Assembly: GCA_016187325.1 (NCBI GenBank)
Contig: JACPJY010000017.1
Coordinates: forward strand, 1 to 13,127
Length of the DNA stretch: 13,127 nt
Reading direction: 5' to 3'
From: Rhodospirillales bacterium
Lineage (GTDB): Bacteria > Pseudomonadota > Alphaproteobacteria > Rhodospirillales > Casp-alpha2
Shown here: positions 1-5,659 of the stretch, one piece after another
Layout of the letters: each line of letters begins with the position of its first letter
Numbering within the stretch: the first letter of the stretch is position 1
Made by a program: the position numbers and the translations under genes
Notes under the pieces: generated by a model
What the model saw: the letters and a program-made list of their open reading frames with translations, nothing else
Database searches by the model: none
Told to the model about the DNA's origin: nothing

Positions 1-651
1 GAGGCGCACACCTCGGGAACCATGAAGATTCTCGGCCGCGACATCAACAAACTGAGCGCCATCGAAATGTTCGACCTGCGCAAGAAGCTCGGCGTTGCCT
101 TCCAGGGCGGAGCGCTGTTCAGCTCGATGACGGTCGGCGAGAACATCATGCTGCCGCTGCACGAACATACCGATCTCGACCCGACGACCATGGAGATCAT
201 GGCGCGCATGAAGTTGGAGGTTGTCAATCTCGCCGGATTCGAGAACCTGATGCCGTCGGAGTTGTCGGGCGGCATGATCAAGCGGGCGGCGTTCGCGCGC
301 GCCATCATCATGGACCCGAAAATACTGTTCTGCGACGAGCCGTCGGCCGGGCTCGACCCGGTGGTCGCCTCGGCGCTCGACGACCTGATTCTCAACATGC
401 GCGACGCCATGGGCATGAGCGTCGTCGTCGTCACCCACGAGCTCGAAAGCGCCTTCAAGATTGCCGACCGTATCACTATCTTGGACAAGGGAGAAATCCT
501 GGTGATCGGCACCGTCGACGAGATCCGGCAGTCGAAGAGCGAGCGTGTACAGAACCTGCTCAACCGGGTGCCGGAGGACGACACCGTCGATCCGGACGAG
601 TACCTCAGCCGGTTGACCGGCGTAGAGATCGTCCGAGGCGCGATGCTATGA
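1..651 (+). CDS. mlaF: Mla/MCE-type ABC transporter ATP-binding protein (5' partial)
   Basis: This is the ATPase of an MCE-type lipid ABC transporter. By family knowledge it energises phospholipid movement between inner and outer membrane from the cytoplasmic face. The frame is open to base 1, so the ATG at 22 is internal. The Walker A motif and roughly the first 50-60 residues lie off the window. Visible in order are a Q-loop (VAFQGGALFSSMTVGENI), the ABC signature LSGGM at bases 262-276, Walker B with catalytic Glu (ILFCDEPSAGLDP) and the H-loop (VVVTHE). The LSGGM followed by KRAAFARAI is typical of MlaF-like rather than drug-exporter ATPases. The stop overlaps the next gene's start (ATGA at 648-651), so the MCE gene is translationally coupled. 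A permease (MlaE) gene is expected just upstream but is not seen. The family call is firm; the exact Mla ortholog is inferred from the neighbours. Confidence 0.93.
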   Translation, partial: EAHTSGTMKILGRDINKLSAIEMFDLRKKLGVAFQGGALFSSMTVGENIMLPLHEHTDLDPTTMEIMARMKLEVVNLAGFENLMPSELSGGMIKRAAFARAIIMDPKILFCDEPSAGLDPVVASALDDLILNMRDAMGMSVVVVTHELESAFKIADRITILDKGEILVIGTVDEIRQSKSERVQNLLNRVPEDDTVDPDEYLSRLTGVEIVRGAML

Positions 652-1646
652 GAAGCAACAAGATCAACTATCTGCTGGTCGGTGTCTTCGTCATCGGCAT
701 GGTCGTCGCGCTGGTGGTCTCGGTGGCGCTGCTGACCGGCCGCACCGGCGCCACCGACCTTTACTACAGCTATTATGAAAACGTCACCGGCGTGAAATTC
801 GGTACCCAGGTCGTCTATGAGGGCTATCCGATCGGCCAGGTGGAGCAGGTCACGCCCGAGGAAAAGGATGGCCGGATGCGCTTCCGGGTCGATTTCGGGG
901 TGCTCGAAAAATGGCGGATTCCGGCCGATAGCATCGTCGAGATCGCGGCCCCCGGCCTGCTCGCCGCCGTCACGTTGAGCATCCACGCCGGCAAGGGCAA
1001 GGAATCGCTGAAGCCGGGCAGCGAGGTCAAGTCGCGGGAACGCTCCGACATCTTCGCCGTGGTGTCGTCGGTGGCCAGCGATTTCGGCCAATTGACGGAA
1101 ACCAACGTCAAACCGCTGCTGGCCAGCGTCAACCGCGCCGTCGAGACGATCAACAGGATCATGGAAAAGGAAGGCGAGAACCTGTTCCGCGACGCGCACA
1201 AAGTGACCACCGACCTGGCCGGGGTGGTCGGCATTCTAGCCGAGAAGGTTCCCCTGATCACCAAGGACATCGAACTGTTCATCGGCAAGATGAACAAAAC
1301 CGGCAATGAATTCGAACAATTGATGACGCCCGCCAACCGCCAAAAACTCGAGGGTGCCATCGCCAACTTGAACCAAGCCTCGTCGCAGATGAATGGTATC
1401 CTGAAGGACATTCAGGAATGGACGAAAAAGGACGACGGCGACGTACGCAAGACCGTGGCCGAGACCCGCTACATCGTCGAATCGGTTTCGCGGCACATCG
1501 ATTCGATCAACCAGAACATGGAAGGCGCGGCGCGCAACATGTACGAGTTCACCCGGCAGATCCGCCAGAATCCAGGCCTACTGCTGGGCAGCCAGGCGCC
1601 TGAGGACAAAGGCGCGGACAAGGGCGCAGAGCGGCGCAAGCCGTAG
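648..1646 (+). CDS. mlaD: MlaD-like MCE-domain membrane protein
   Basis: This is the substrate-binding component of the MCE lipid transporter, anchored in the inner membrane and projecting into the periplasm. The 332-residue protein has one N-terminal membrane segment (about residues 7-30), then an MCE/MlaD domain (about 38-118) with the characteristic stretch YENVTGVKFGTQVVYEGYPIGQVEQV, broken here as residues 43-68. The rest is long and helical (about 130-300), probably coiled coil, and ends in a charged, low-complexity tail. It is clearly longer than E. coli MlaD (about 180 residues), as is common for alphaproteobacterial MCE proteins. The ATG overlaps the ATPase stop by four bases. A lipoprotein gene follows 37 bases downstream. 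Such three-gene sets (ATPase, MCE, auxiliary lipoprotein) are known from Mla/Pqi-like systems. MlaB and MlaC are not seen in this window. Confidence 0.92.
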   Translation: MRSNKINYLLVGVFVIGMVVALVVSVALLTGRTGATDLYYSYYENVTGVKFGTQVVYEGYPIGQVEQVTPEEKDGRMRFRVDFGVLEKWRIPADSIVEIAAPGLLAAVTLSIHAGKGKESLKPGSEVKSRERSDIFAVVSSVASDFGQLTETNVKPLLASVNRAVETINRIMEKEGENLFRDAHKVTTDLAGVVGILAEKVPLITKDIELFIGKMNKTGNEFEQLMTPANRQKLEGAIANLNQASSQMNGILKDIQEWTKKDDGDVRKTVAETRYIVESVSRHIDSINQNMEGAARNMYEFTRQIRQNPGLLLGSQAPEDKGADKGAERRKP

Positions 1647-1683
1647 CTGGCCGCCGCACGGAAACGAGGGAAGGCAACGCATC

Positions 1684-2304
1684 ATGGGACGACGGACAAC
1701 GATCGGGACGTTCCTGCCGGCTCTCGCCGTGGCCGCCGCCGGCGTCGTCGCCGCGTGCGGCTCGGCGCCGCCGGTGCCCGAGGACCAGTTCTACCGCCTG
1801 AAGGCCGTGCGCGCGGAGTCCGCGGCGCCGGCCAAATTGCTGTTCCCGGGGACCGTCGAGATCGACCGCTTCGTCGCCGACGGCGTCACCGCCGGGCGCC
1901 CCATCGTGTACTCGGAGGCCGGCAAGCCGTACCAGGTTAGGGAATACCACTATCACTTCTGGACCCAGCCGCCGACGGTGATGCTACGCGACGAACTGGT
2001 GTCGTATCTGCGCGTCGCCAAGATTGCGAAAGCCGTCGTGACGCCGGAAATGCGGGTCAACGCCGAGTATGTGCTGACCGGCAAGATCATCCGCCTGGAA
2101 AAGGTCATCGGCACGCCGCCTAAGGCGGTGCTGGAAATCGAGCTCGGGGTACGCAAGGCGACCGGCGGCGAACTAATCTTCCTCAACACTTACCGAATCG
2201 AAGCGGCGTCCGAAGGACCCGGCGTAGACGACGCGGTGCATGCGCTTAACGCAGCCCTCTCCACCGTCTATGGCAGATTCGTCGCCGACCTCGCCAAACG
2301 ATAG
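1684..2304 (+). CDS. ABC-type transport auxiliary lipoprotein (PqiC/ABC_trans_aux-like)
   Basis: Predicted lipoprotein of 206 residues. It has a basic start (MGRRTT), a hydrophobic stretch and a lipobox VAAC, with the lipidated cysteine near residue 26 followed by GSAPPVPEDQFYRL. The FYRL segment after the lipobox is typical of the ABC-type transport auxiliary lipoprotein family (PqiC-like), whose members sit in the outer membrane beside MCE transporters. Further family-like signs are the WTQPPTVMLRDEL segment and repeated beta-rich stretches. A good Shine-Dalgarno (GAGGGAAGG, bases 1666-1674) precedes the ATG. The gene follows the MCE gene by 37 bases, so it is almost certainly in the same operon. 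The likely role is the outer-membrane partner of the MCE tunnel. That role is inferred from context and family, not visible directly. Confidence 0.87.
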   Translation: MGRRTTIGTFLPALAVAAAGVVAACGSAPPVPEDQFYRLKAVRAESAAPAKLLFPGTVEIDRFVADGVTAGRPIVYSEAGKPYQVREYHYHFWTQPPTVMLRDELVSYLRVAKIAKAVVTPEMRVNAEYVLTGKIIRLEKVIGTPPKAVLEIELGVRKATGGELIFLNTYRIEAASEGPGVDDAVHALNAALSTVYGRFVADLAKR

Positions 2305-2320
2305 GCCGGCTGTCGGCGCG

Positions 2321-2929
2321 ATGGCGCACAAATCCACCAACATCACTCCCGTGGCCCACGGCGTGTCGGACCAGGAACGCTGGCGCCGTCACGGCCATCG
2401 CGGCGGCGTGCTGTGGCTCACCGGCCTGCCGGGCTCGGGCAAGTCGACGCTGGCGTTCGAGCTCGAGCGGCGGCTGTTCGCGGCCGGCTACCGGGCCTAC
2501 GTGCTCGACGGCGACAACCTTCGCCACGGCCTCAACGCCGATCTGGGCTTCTCGCCGGCCGACCGGACCGAGAACATCCGCCGCGTCGGCGAGGTCGCGG
2601 CGTTGTTCGCCGGCGCCGGCATGGTAGTCATCACCGCCTTCATATCGCCCTACCGATCCGACCGCACGGCCGCCCGCAAGGCGGCAAAAGGCAACTTCCA
2701 CGAGATATTCCTCAGCGCCGGCCTCGCGGTGTGCGAGAAGCGTGATCCGAAGGGTCTCTACAAGAAAGCACGGCGGGGCGAGATCAGCGAGTTCACCGGG
2801 GTCACCGCGCCCTATGAGGCGCCCGAATCGCCGGAGCTGACGATCGATACCGGTGCGATCACGGTCGAGCAGAGCCTGCGACTGCTCATCGACCACGTGG
2901 ATAGGAATTTCAAGCTGCCGGCCGAGTAA
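2321..2929 (+). CDS. cysC: adenylylsulfate (APS) kinase
   Basis: Cytoplasmic enzyme that phosphorylates adenosine 5'-phosphosulfate with ATP to give PAPS, used in sulfate assimilation or as sulfuryl donor. The 202-residue protein has the whole kinase domain: Walker A GLPGSGKST (residues 35-43), DGDNLRHGL (63-71), the FISPYRSDR loop (107-115; Ser109 aligns with the phosphorylatable serine of E. coli CysC) and the CEKRDPKGLYKKARRGE substrate-binding stretch (138-154). No key residue is missing. I chose the ATG at 2321 because the N-terminus then matches normal CysC length. ATGs at 2240 and 2270 would add residues unlike the family and overlap the lipoprotein gene. The start lies 16 bases after the lipoprotein stop with only a weak ribosome site, so it may be read from the MCE operon transcript. 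No cysD or cysN is seen nearby, so the PAPS pathway is not shown by context. Confidence 0.94.
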   Translation: MAHKSTNITPVAHGVSDQERWRRHGHRGGVLWLTGLPGSGKSTLAFELERRLFAAGYRAYVLDGDNLRHGLNADLGFSPADRTENIRRVGEVAALFAGAGMVVITAFISPYRSDRTAARKAAKGNFHEIFLSAGLAVCEKRDPKGLYKKARRGEISEFTGVTAPYEAPESPELTIDTGAITVEQSLRLLIDHVDRNFKLPAE

Positions 2930-2947
2930 CCGGCGTGCGCGATGCAC

Positions 2948-3190
2948 CTACATGTCGAGCGCGCGCTTGTAAACGTCAAGCACCGCTTCCATCTGCGACC
3001 GGTCGGCGGCGTCCATCTTGCGGAGCCGGACCACCTGCCTGAGGATTTTGACGTCGAATCCGGCGCCTTTGGCTTCCGAATAAACTTCCCGGATATCGTT
3101 GGTTAGCGCCTGCTTTTCCTCTTCCAGTCTCTCGATGCGCTCAACGAAGGACCTGAGCCGATCCGCCGCGACACCAGCGATCGCCGCCAT
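2948..3190 (-). CDS. gapR: GapR family DNA-binding protein (DUF2312)
   Basis: Small protein of 80 residues that is charged and almost entirely helical. It matches the DUF2312/GapR family: VAADRLRSFVERIERLEEEK near the N-terminus (residues 7-26), IREVYSEAKGAGFDVKILRQ in the middle (33-52) and VRLRKMDAADRSQ then VLDVYKRAL at the end. By family knowledge GapR is an alphaproteobacterial nucleoid-associated protein that binds AT-rich, overtwisted DNA and aids topoisomerases during replication and transcription. I chose the ATG at 3190 because a good ribosome site (GGGGAG, read on the minus strand) lies about 7 bases upstream and the protein then starts where the family does. The frame stays open to 3361, but the extension looks like non-coding leader. 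The gene converges on cysC with 18 bases between stops and is divergent from the receiver gene. Confidence 0.93.
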   Translation of the reverse strand: MAAIAGVAADRLRSFVERIERLEEEKQALTNDIREVYSEAKGAGFDVKILRQVVRLRKMDAADRSQMEAVLDVYKRALDM

Positions 3191-3230
3191 GTTGAAACTC
3201 TCCCCGCCAATCGAACCCGGTTTCGCGACA

Positions 3231-3258
3231 GCGGCCCGGTCACGACTCGCCGGGCCGC
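3231..3258. repeat. perfect 9-bp inverted repeat in gapR leader
   Basis: GCGGCCCGG (3231-3239) and CCGGGCCGC (3250-3258) are exact reverse complements separated by 10 bases. They sit between the proposed minus-strand promoter and the gapR start, so the gapR mRNA leader would fold a stable hairpin about 40 bases before the start codon. It is not followed by a U-run, so it is not an ordinary intrinsic terminator. It could act as an mRNA-stabilising structure or a protein site. The repeat is seen directly; the function is a guess. Confidence 0.55.
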
Positions 3259-3272
3259 CCGCGTCGGCCGGC

Positions 3273-3302
3273 ACCATAATCGCCCGCCGGGCGTGCTGGC
3301 AA
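3273..3302 (-). promoter_or_regulatory. possible gapR promoter
   Basis: Read on the minus strand, TTGCCA (3297-3302) is five of six matches to the sigma70 -35 consensus. It is followed after 18 bases by TATGGT (3273-3278), four of six to the -10. The start of transcription would fall near 3266, giving a leader of about 75 bases that contains the 9-bp inverted repeat. No other good pair was seen between the two divergent genes on this strand. Confidence 0.4.
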
Positions 3303-3347
3303 GCAGTCGTTGAAACCGTTGCCGCGACTCGCGCGCGGCCGTCGGGC

Positions 3348-3377
3348 TTGCGTGGTTCCATCGTAACGCGTTACAAA
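3348..3377 (+). promoter_or_regulatory. possible promoter of the receiver gene with overlapping palindromic operator
   Basis: TTGCGT (3348-3353) and TACAAA (3372-3377) with an 18-base spacer form a modest sigma70-like promoter. The perfect 12-bp palindrome GTAACGCGTTAC (3363-3374) covers the end of the spacer and the start of the -10 hexamer, the usual place for a repressor operator. It begins 44 bases before the TTG start codon of the receiver gene. The palindrome is directly visible; the operator role is inferred. Confidence 0.4.
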
Positions 3378-3406
3378 TAAGCCCGTAGATTCAAGGAGAT
3401 TCGGGT

Positions 3407-4471
3407 TTGGGAACGTTGGACTTCAGCCGGCTGAGCGCGTTCGTCGTCGACGACAACGAATACATCCGCTCGACCGTCGAGAACCTGCTCCGGCAGTTCC
3501 GATTCGGGCGCATCGCATCGGCATCGAACGGCGAGGGGGCGATCGAGCACCTGAAGGTCGCCGGCAAGCTCGGCCAGGCCAATGTGCCCGACATCATCAT
3601 CTCGGATCTGGTGATGGCGCCGATCAACGGGCTCTTGTTCCTGCGCTGGGCGCGCTCGGCGAAGGAGTCCCCTAACCGGATGATCCCGTTCATCATGCTC
3701 AGCGGCGCCGCCGACATCGCCTACGTCAATTCGGCGCGCGACCTCGGGGCGACCGAATTCCTGGGCAAACCCTTCTCCGCGGCCTCCGTCTACAAGCACA
3801 TCCTGCAGGTTATCGAACGCCCGCGTCAGTTCGTGACTACCACCAAGTATTTCGGTCCCGACCGCCGGCGCCGCGAGGAGAAAGACTGGAAAGCCACCGA
3901 ACGGCGCGTAAAGGACGAAAAGGACGTCACCATCGTGTATTCCGTCGACAAGGTGGTGAAGCCGAAAAAGCCCAGCGACGTGTGGTATTTCCGCTTGCCC
4001 AACACGCTCAAGGAAAAGGCCGGAGGCGCCAATATCACCGGTCCGGCCGAGTTGCCGACCGAGCTGCTGGCGGAAGCCGAGAAGCAGCTGCAGCGTGCCG
4101 CGCTCGATTTCTCGACTTGGGCACTCGAATACCTGGCCAAGCTGTCGGAGCTGTGCACGCAGGCCCTCAACGAGAAAGCGGTTCGCACGCCGCATTTCCA
4201 GAATATCAACTTGCTGGCCCTCGAGCTAAGGGGGCAGGGCGGCACCTTCGGTTATCCGCTGATCTCGACCTTCGGCAAGATGCTCTACGATTCCACCCTC
4301 GAAGGCTGCCCTGAGGACGACAACGCGGTCGAGATCGTCAAGGCTCACATCGACGCCATGCGCGCCGTGCTGCGCGATAAGATCTCCGGCGACGGCGGCA
4401 AGGTCGGGCGCGAACTGACCGCTTCCTTGATGCACGCCGTCGAAAGCCGCCGCCAGCCGGCGGCCTCGTGA
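3407..4471 (+). CDS. CheY-like receiver-domain protein with unassigned helical C-terminus
   Basis: Response-regulator-like protein of 354 residues. Residues about 9-137 form a receiver domain with the full phosphorylation set: acidic pair D15-D16, phospho-acceptor D67 (IIISDLVM), S99 (IMLSG) and K121 (GKPF). After it comes the basic motif YFGPDRRRR (148-156), then a linker and a helical region (about 215-345) that contains no DNA-binding, GGDEF, EAL, HD or kinase motif I recognise. The TTG start is preferred because AAGGAG (3393-3398) sits 8 bases before it and the receiver domain begins at once. No histidine-kinase gene is adjacent, so this is an orphan regulator. It may act by phosphorylation-dependent protein contact. 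The gene is divergent from gapR and ends in GC-rich dyad DNA. The receiver call is firm; the output role is unknown. Confidence 0.88.
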   Translation: MGTLDFSRLSAFVVDDNEYIRSTVENLLRQFRFGRIASASNGEGAIEHLKVAGKLGQANVPDIIISDLVMAPINGLLFLRWARSAKESPNRMIPFIMLSGAADIAYVNSARDLGATEFLGKPFSAASVYKHILQVIERPRQFVTTTKYFGPDRRRREEKDWKATERRVKDEKDVTIVYSVDKVVKPKKPSDVWYFRLPNTLKEKAGGANITGPAELPTELLAEAEKQLQRAALDFSTWALEYLAKLSELCTQALNEKAVRTPHFQNINLLALELRGQGGTFGYPLISTFGKMLYDSTLEGCPEDDNAVEIVKAHIDAMRAVLRDKISGDGGKVGRELTASLMHAVESRRQPAAS

Positions 4472-4543
4472 CGGCGGCGCCCGGATCCCGGCCGCCGCGA
4501 AAGCCTGAGAAAGCCGATCCCCGCTAACGCCCGTCGGCGCCCC

Positions 4544-4572
4544 TTGACAACGCCATCGTCAAGGCGTATGTT
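4544..4572 (+). promoter_or_regulatory. sigma70-like promoter
   Basis: A perfect -35 hexamer TTGACA (4544-4549) is followed after the ideal 17-base spacer by TATGTT (4567-4572), four of six matches to the -10. Transcription would start near 4579 and run into the tandem duplication and the hairpin. It is the best housekeeping-type promoter match I found in the window, and it points towards no ordinary gene on its strand for about 1.8 kb. Confidence 0.55.
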
Positions 4573-4585
4573 CCTGATACGTTCT

Positions 4586-4627
4586 TTAGCCCTTGGACAT
4601 CGTGAATTAGCTCTTGGACATCGTGAA
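4586..4627. repeat. 21-bp tandem duplication
   Basis: Two directly adjacent 21-base copies (4586-4606 and 4607-4627) are identical except at one place (C at 4591, T at 4612). Both contain CTTGGACATCGTGAA. The unit is a multiple of three. In the frame that opens at ATG 4568 it encodes the 7-residue repeat LALGHRE twice. Being next to a promoter, the copies might instead be paired protein-binding sites or leader RNA elements. Confidence 0.8.
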
Positions 4628-4628
4628 T

Positions 4629-4736
4629 ATGGCTCAAATCCATGCCTGGAAAGGATTTTCCGGGCATGCCCGTGGCTTGCGGGCGATTCGGCCCGGTTGG
4701 CGTCGTCGTCGTCGCCGGTGCGGGGCCGGTCGGTGA
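4629..4736 (+). CDS. possible 35-residue arginine-rich small ORF
   Basis: An ATG directly after the tandem duplication opens a frame of 35 codons. The product begins MAQIHAWKGFSGHARG and ends with six consecutive arginines within GWRRRRRRCGAGR. It is very basic, with two Trp and one Cys. The first quarter of the frame lies in the 12-bp hairpin, which would hide part of it from ribosomes. No Shine-Dalgarno is visible before the ATG, and I recognise no family. It could be a chance frame in a small RNA, a leader peptide whose arginine run senses arginyl-tRNA, or a small nucleic-acid-binding peptide. An overlapping frame (ATG 4568 to stop 4762, 64 residues) is equally unproven. Confidence 0.2.
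   Translation: MAQIHAWKGFSGHARGLRAIRPGWRRRRRRCGAGR
4641..4668 (+). ncRNA. 12-bp hairpin in putative leader or small RNA
   Basis: CATGCCTGGAAA (4641-4652) pairs with TTTCCGGGCATG (4657-4668) across a GGAT tetraloop. All twelve positions pair, one of them as U-G. The G-U position implies the structure is better in + strand RNA than in the opposite strand, where it would be A-C. It lies about 60 bases after the predicted transcription start. It is listed as RNA only because of this structure and the promoter; expression is not shown. Confidence 0.35.
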
Positions 4737-4737
4737 A

Positions 4738-4766
4738 AATGACGACGAATGACGACGAATGACGAC
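4738..4766. repeat. 10-bp tandem repeat, 2.9 copies
   Basis: The unit AATGACGACG is repeated with exact identity (4738-4747, 4748-4757, 4758-4766). Because the unit is 10 bases, its three ATGs (4739, 4749, 4759) fall in three different frames. They open frames of only 7, 12 and 15 codons. The last begins MTTKKFFGPESRRIP and ends at 4806, directly before the convergent gene's stop. The repeat is certain; whether any of these peptides is made is unknown. Confidence 0.75.
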
Positions 4767-4806
4767 AAAAAAATTTTTCGGGCCTGAATCGCGGCGTATC
4801 CCGTGA

Positions 4807-5616
4807 TCAATACTGCCGCACCCGATGCAGCCCGGGCAGCTTCAGAATCTCGCCCATCACCTCGGCGAGGATACCTGCCCACCGCTCGATCCCCGGCCGA
4901 TCAGCGACCTGGCCCTGGTTGATCTCGACCACGCAATTGGCGAGCCCCGCCGCGGCGCCGTGCAGATTGATGGTGTAGGCAAGCTCGCGTCCCGAGTACG
5001 GCAGGTTGTCGCCGACCCGCAACCCACGCGCGGCGAGCTTCTCCATCAGCGGCTGCGCCAGTCGCGGATCGCGGTTCCACAGCACGCCGACGTCCCAGGG
5101 CCGCGCGGCCTTGCCGTAACGGGGGCTGAAACTGTGCACGGAAAACAACGGCGGCGCTTTGCCCCGCCGCCACAGGTCGGCGATCGTTTCGTGGATGGCG
5201 TCGTGATAGGGCTCGAACAGCGTTGTCACGCGCTGGCGCCGCGCCGTCTCGCTGAGTGACCGGTTGCCCGGAATTTTGGTGCCGTCGCTGATCTCTGGAA
5301 TGGAGTCGGGGTGGCCTGGCGGCCGGTTGACGTCGATCACCAGCCGCGAATAGCCGGCCAGGACTGCCGGCGCATCGAGCACCGCGGCCAGTCGCCGCGT
5401 CACTTCGGCGGCACCGATGTCATAGGCGATATGGCGGTCGAAATGGATGTCGCCGAGCCCGAGCTTGCCGAGCGCCGCCGGCACCGCGCGACTGGCGTGG
5501 TCGCACAGCAATTGCACGGGCGTCGGGCCGGCCGCGTTGACGATCTCGAACACCGGCGGATCGCCGGGGCCAAACAGCGCGGCCTGGGCGCCGCCGGCAC
5601 GGGGGAGTTGGTTCAT
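4807..5616 (-). CDS. N-formylglutamate amidohydrolase family protein
   Basis: Cytoplasmic hydrolase of 269 residues in the N-formylglutamate amidohydrolase (FGase) family. The classic reaction splits N-formyl-L-glutamate to formate and glutamate at the end of one histidine degradation route. Family motifs are in order: LLCDHASRAVP (residues 36-46), HIAYDIGA (62-69), YSRLVIDVNRPPGHPDSIP (89-107), FSVHSFSP (158-165) and the C-terminal VVEINQGQV stretch. The histidines of DHAS and HSF and the acidic residues are the expected metal-binding set. No hut genes are nearby, so histidine catabolism is not supported by context, and many such genes act on other N-formyl or N-acyl amino acids. It lies 43 bases downstream of the glyoxalase gene on the same strand and is probably co-transcribed. 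The ATG at 5616 follows a GGTGGGCGG stretch. Confidence 0.88.
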   Translation of the reverse strand: MNQLPRAGGAQAALFGPGDPPVFEIVNAAGPTPVQLLCDHASRAVPAALGKLGLGDIHFDRHIAYDIGAAEVTRRLAAVLDAPAVLAGYSRLVIDVNRPPGHPDSIPEISDGTKIPGNRSLSETARRQRVTTLFEPYHDAIHETIADLWRRGKAPPLFSVHSFSPRYGKAARPWDVGVLWNRDPRLAQPLMEKLAARGLRVGDNLPYSGRELAYTINLHGAAAGLANCVVEINQGQVADRPGIERWAGILAEVMGEILKLPGLHRVRQY

Positions 5617-5659
5617 CCGCCCACCATATCGCGAGGCAGCCGGCGCCGCGACCGGGCGG

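Larger units (their letters stand above)
4472..4806. other. 335-base structured intergenic region, possible small RNA or peptide locus
   Basis: This gap lies between two convergent genes, so promoters would not be expected in it. It begins with a GC-rich dyad just after the receiver stop (CGGCGGC at 4472-4478 against GCCGCCG at 4491-4497, no U-run after it). It then holds a good + strand promoter (4544-4572), a 21-bp tandem duplication (4586-4627), a 12-bp hairpin (4641-4668), a smaller hairpin (GCCCG 4668-4672 with CGGGC 4680-4684), a 10-bp tandem repeat (4738-4766) and an A7T5 tract (4767-4778). Read on the minus strand the A/T tract gives seven Us beyond the amidohydrolase stop, with only a weak CGGG/CCCG stem before it. 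No long conserved gene is visible. A structured small RNA, one or more small peptides, or decayed coding sequence are all possible. Confidence 0.5.

Noticed and set aside
22..24. ATG at 22 as true start of the ABC ATPase
   Set aside because: The frame is open to base 1, the residues before it fit the family, and Walker A would be missing, so the gene is cut by the window edge.
2917..2934. GCCGG/CCGGC dyad at the cysC stop as a terminator
   Set aside because: The stem is only 5 bp, overlaps the stop codon and has no U-run on either strand.
2246..2947. Minus-strand open frame of 233 codons opposite cysC
   Set aside because: cysC on the + strand has every kinase motif. The antisense frame is compositionally biased and spans the lipoprotein/cysC junction.
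3371..4195. Minus-strand open frame of 274 codons opposite the receiver gene
   Set aside because: The + strand receiver domain has a complete set of phosphorylation residues; the antisense product shows no domain.
4472..4497. GC-rich dyad after the receiver gene as an intrinsic terminator
   Set aside because: The 7-bp stem is followed by CGAAAGCC, not a U-run, so at most it protects the 3' end.
4568..4762. 64-residue frame containing the LALGHRE repeat
   Set aside because: Its ATG lies inside the predicted -10 element, it has only a weak AAGG before it, and nothing in the product is recognisable. It is kept as a note in the intergenic entry, not as a gene.
4738..4766. Short tandem repeats as a CRISPR array
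   Set aside because: The copies are 10 bases and directly adjacent with no spacers; no cas genes are present.
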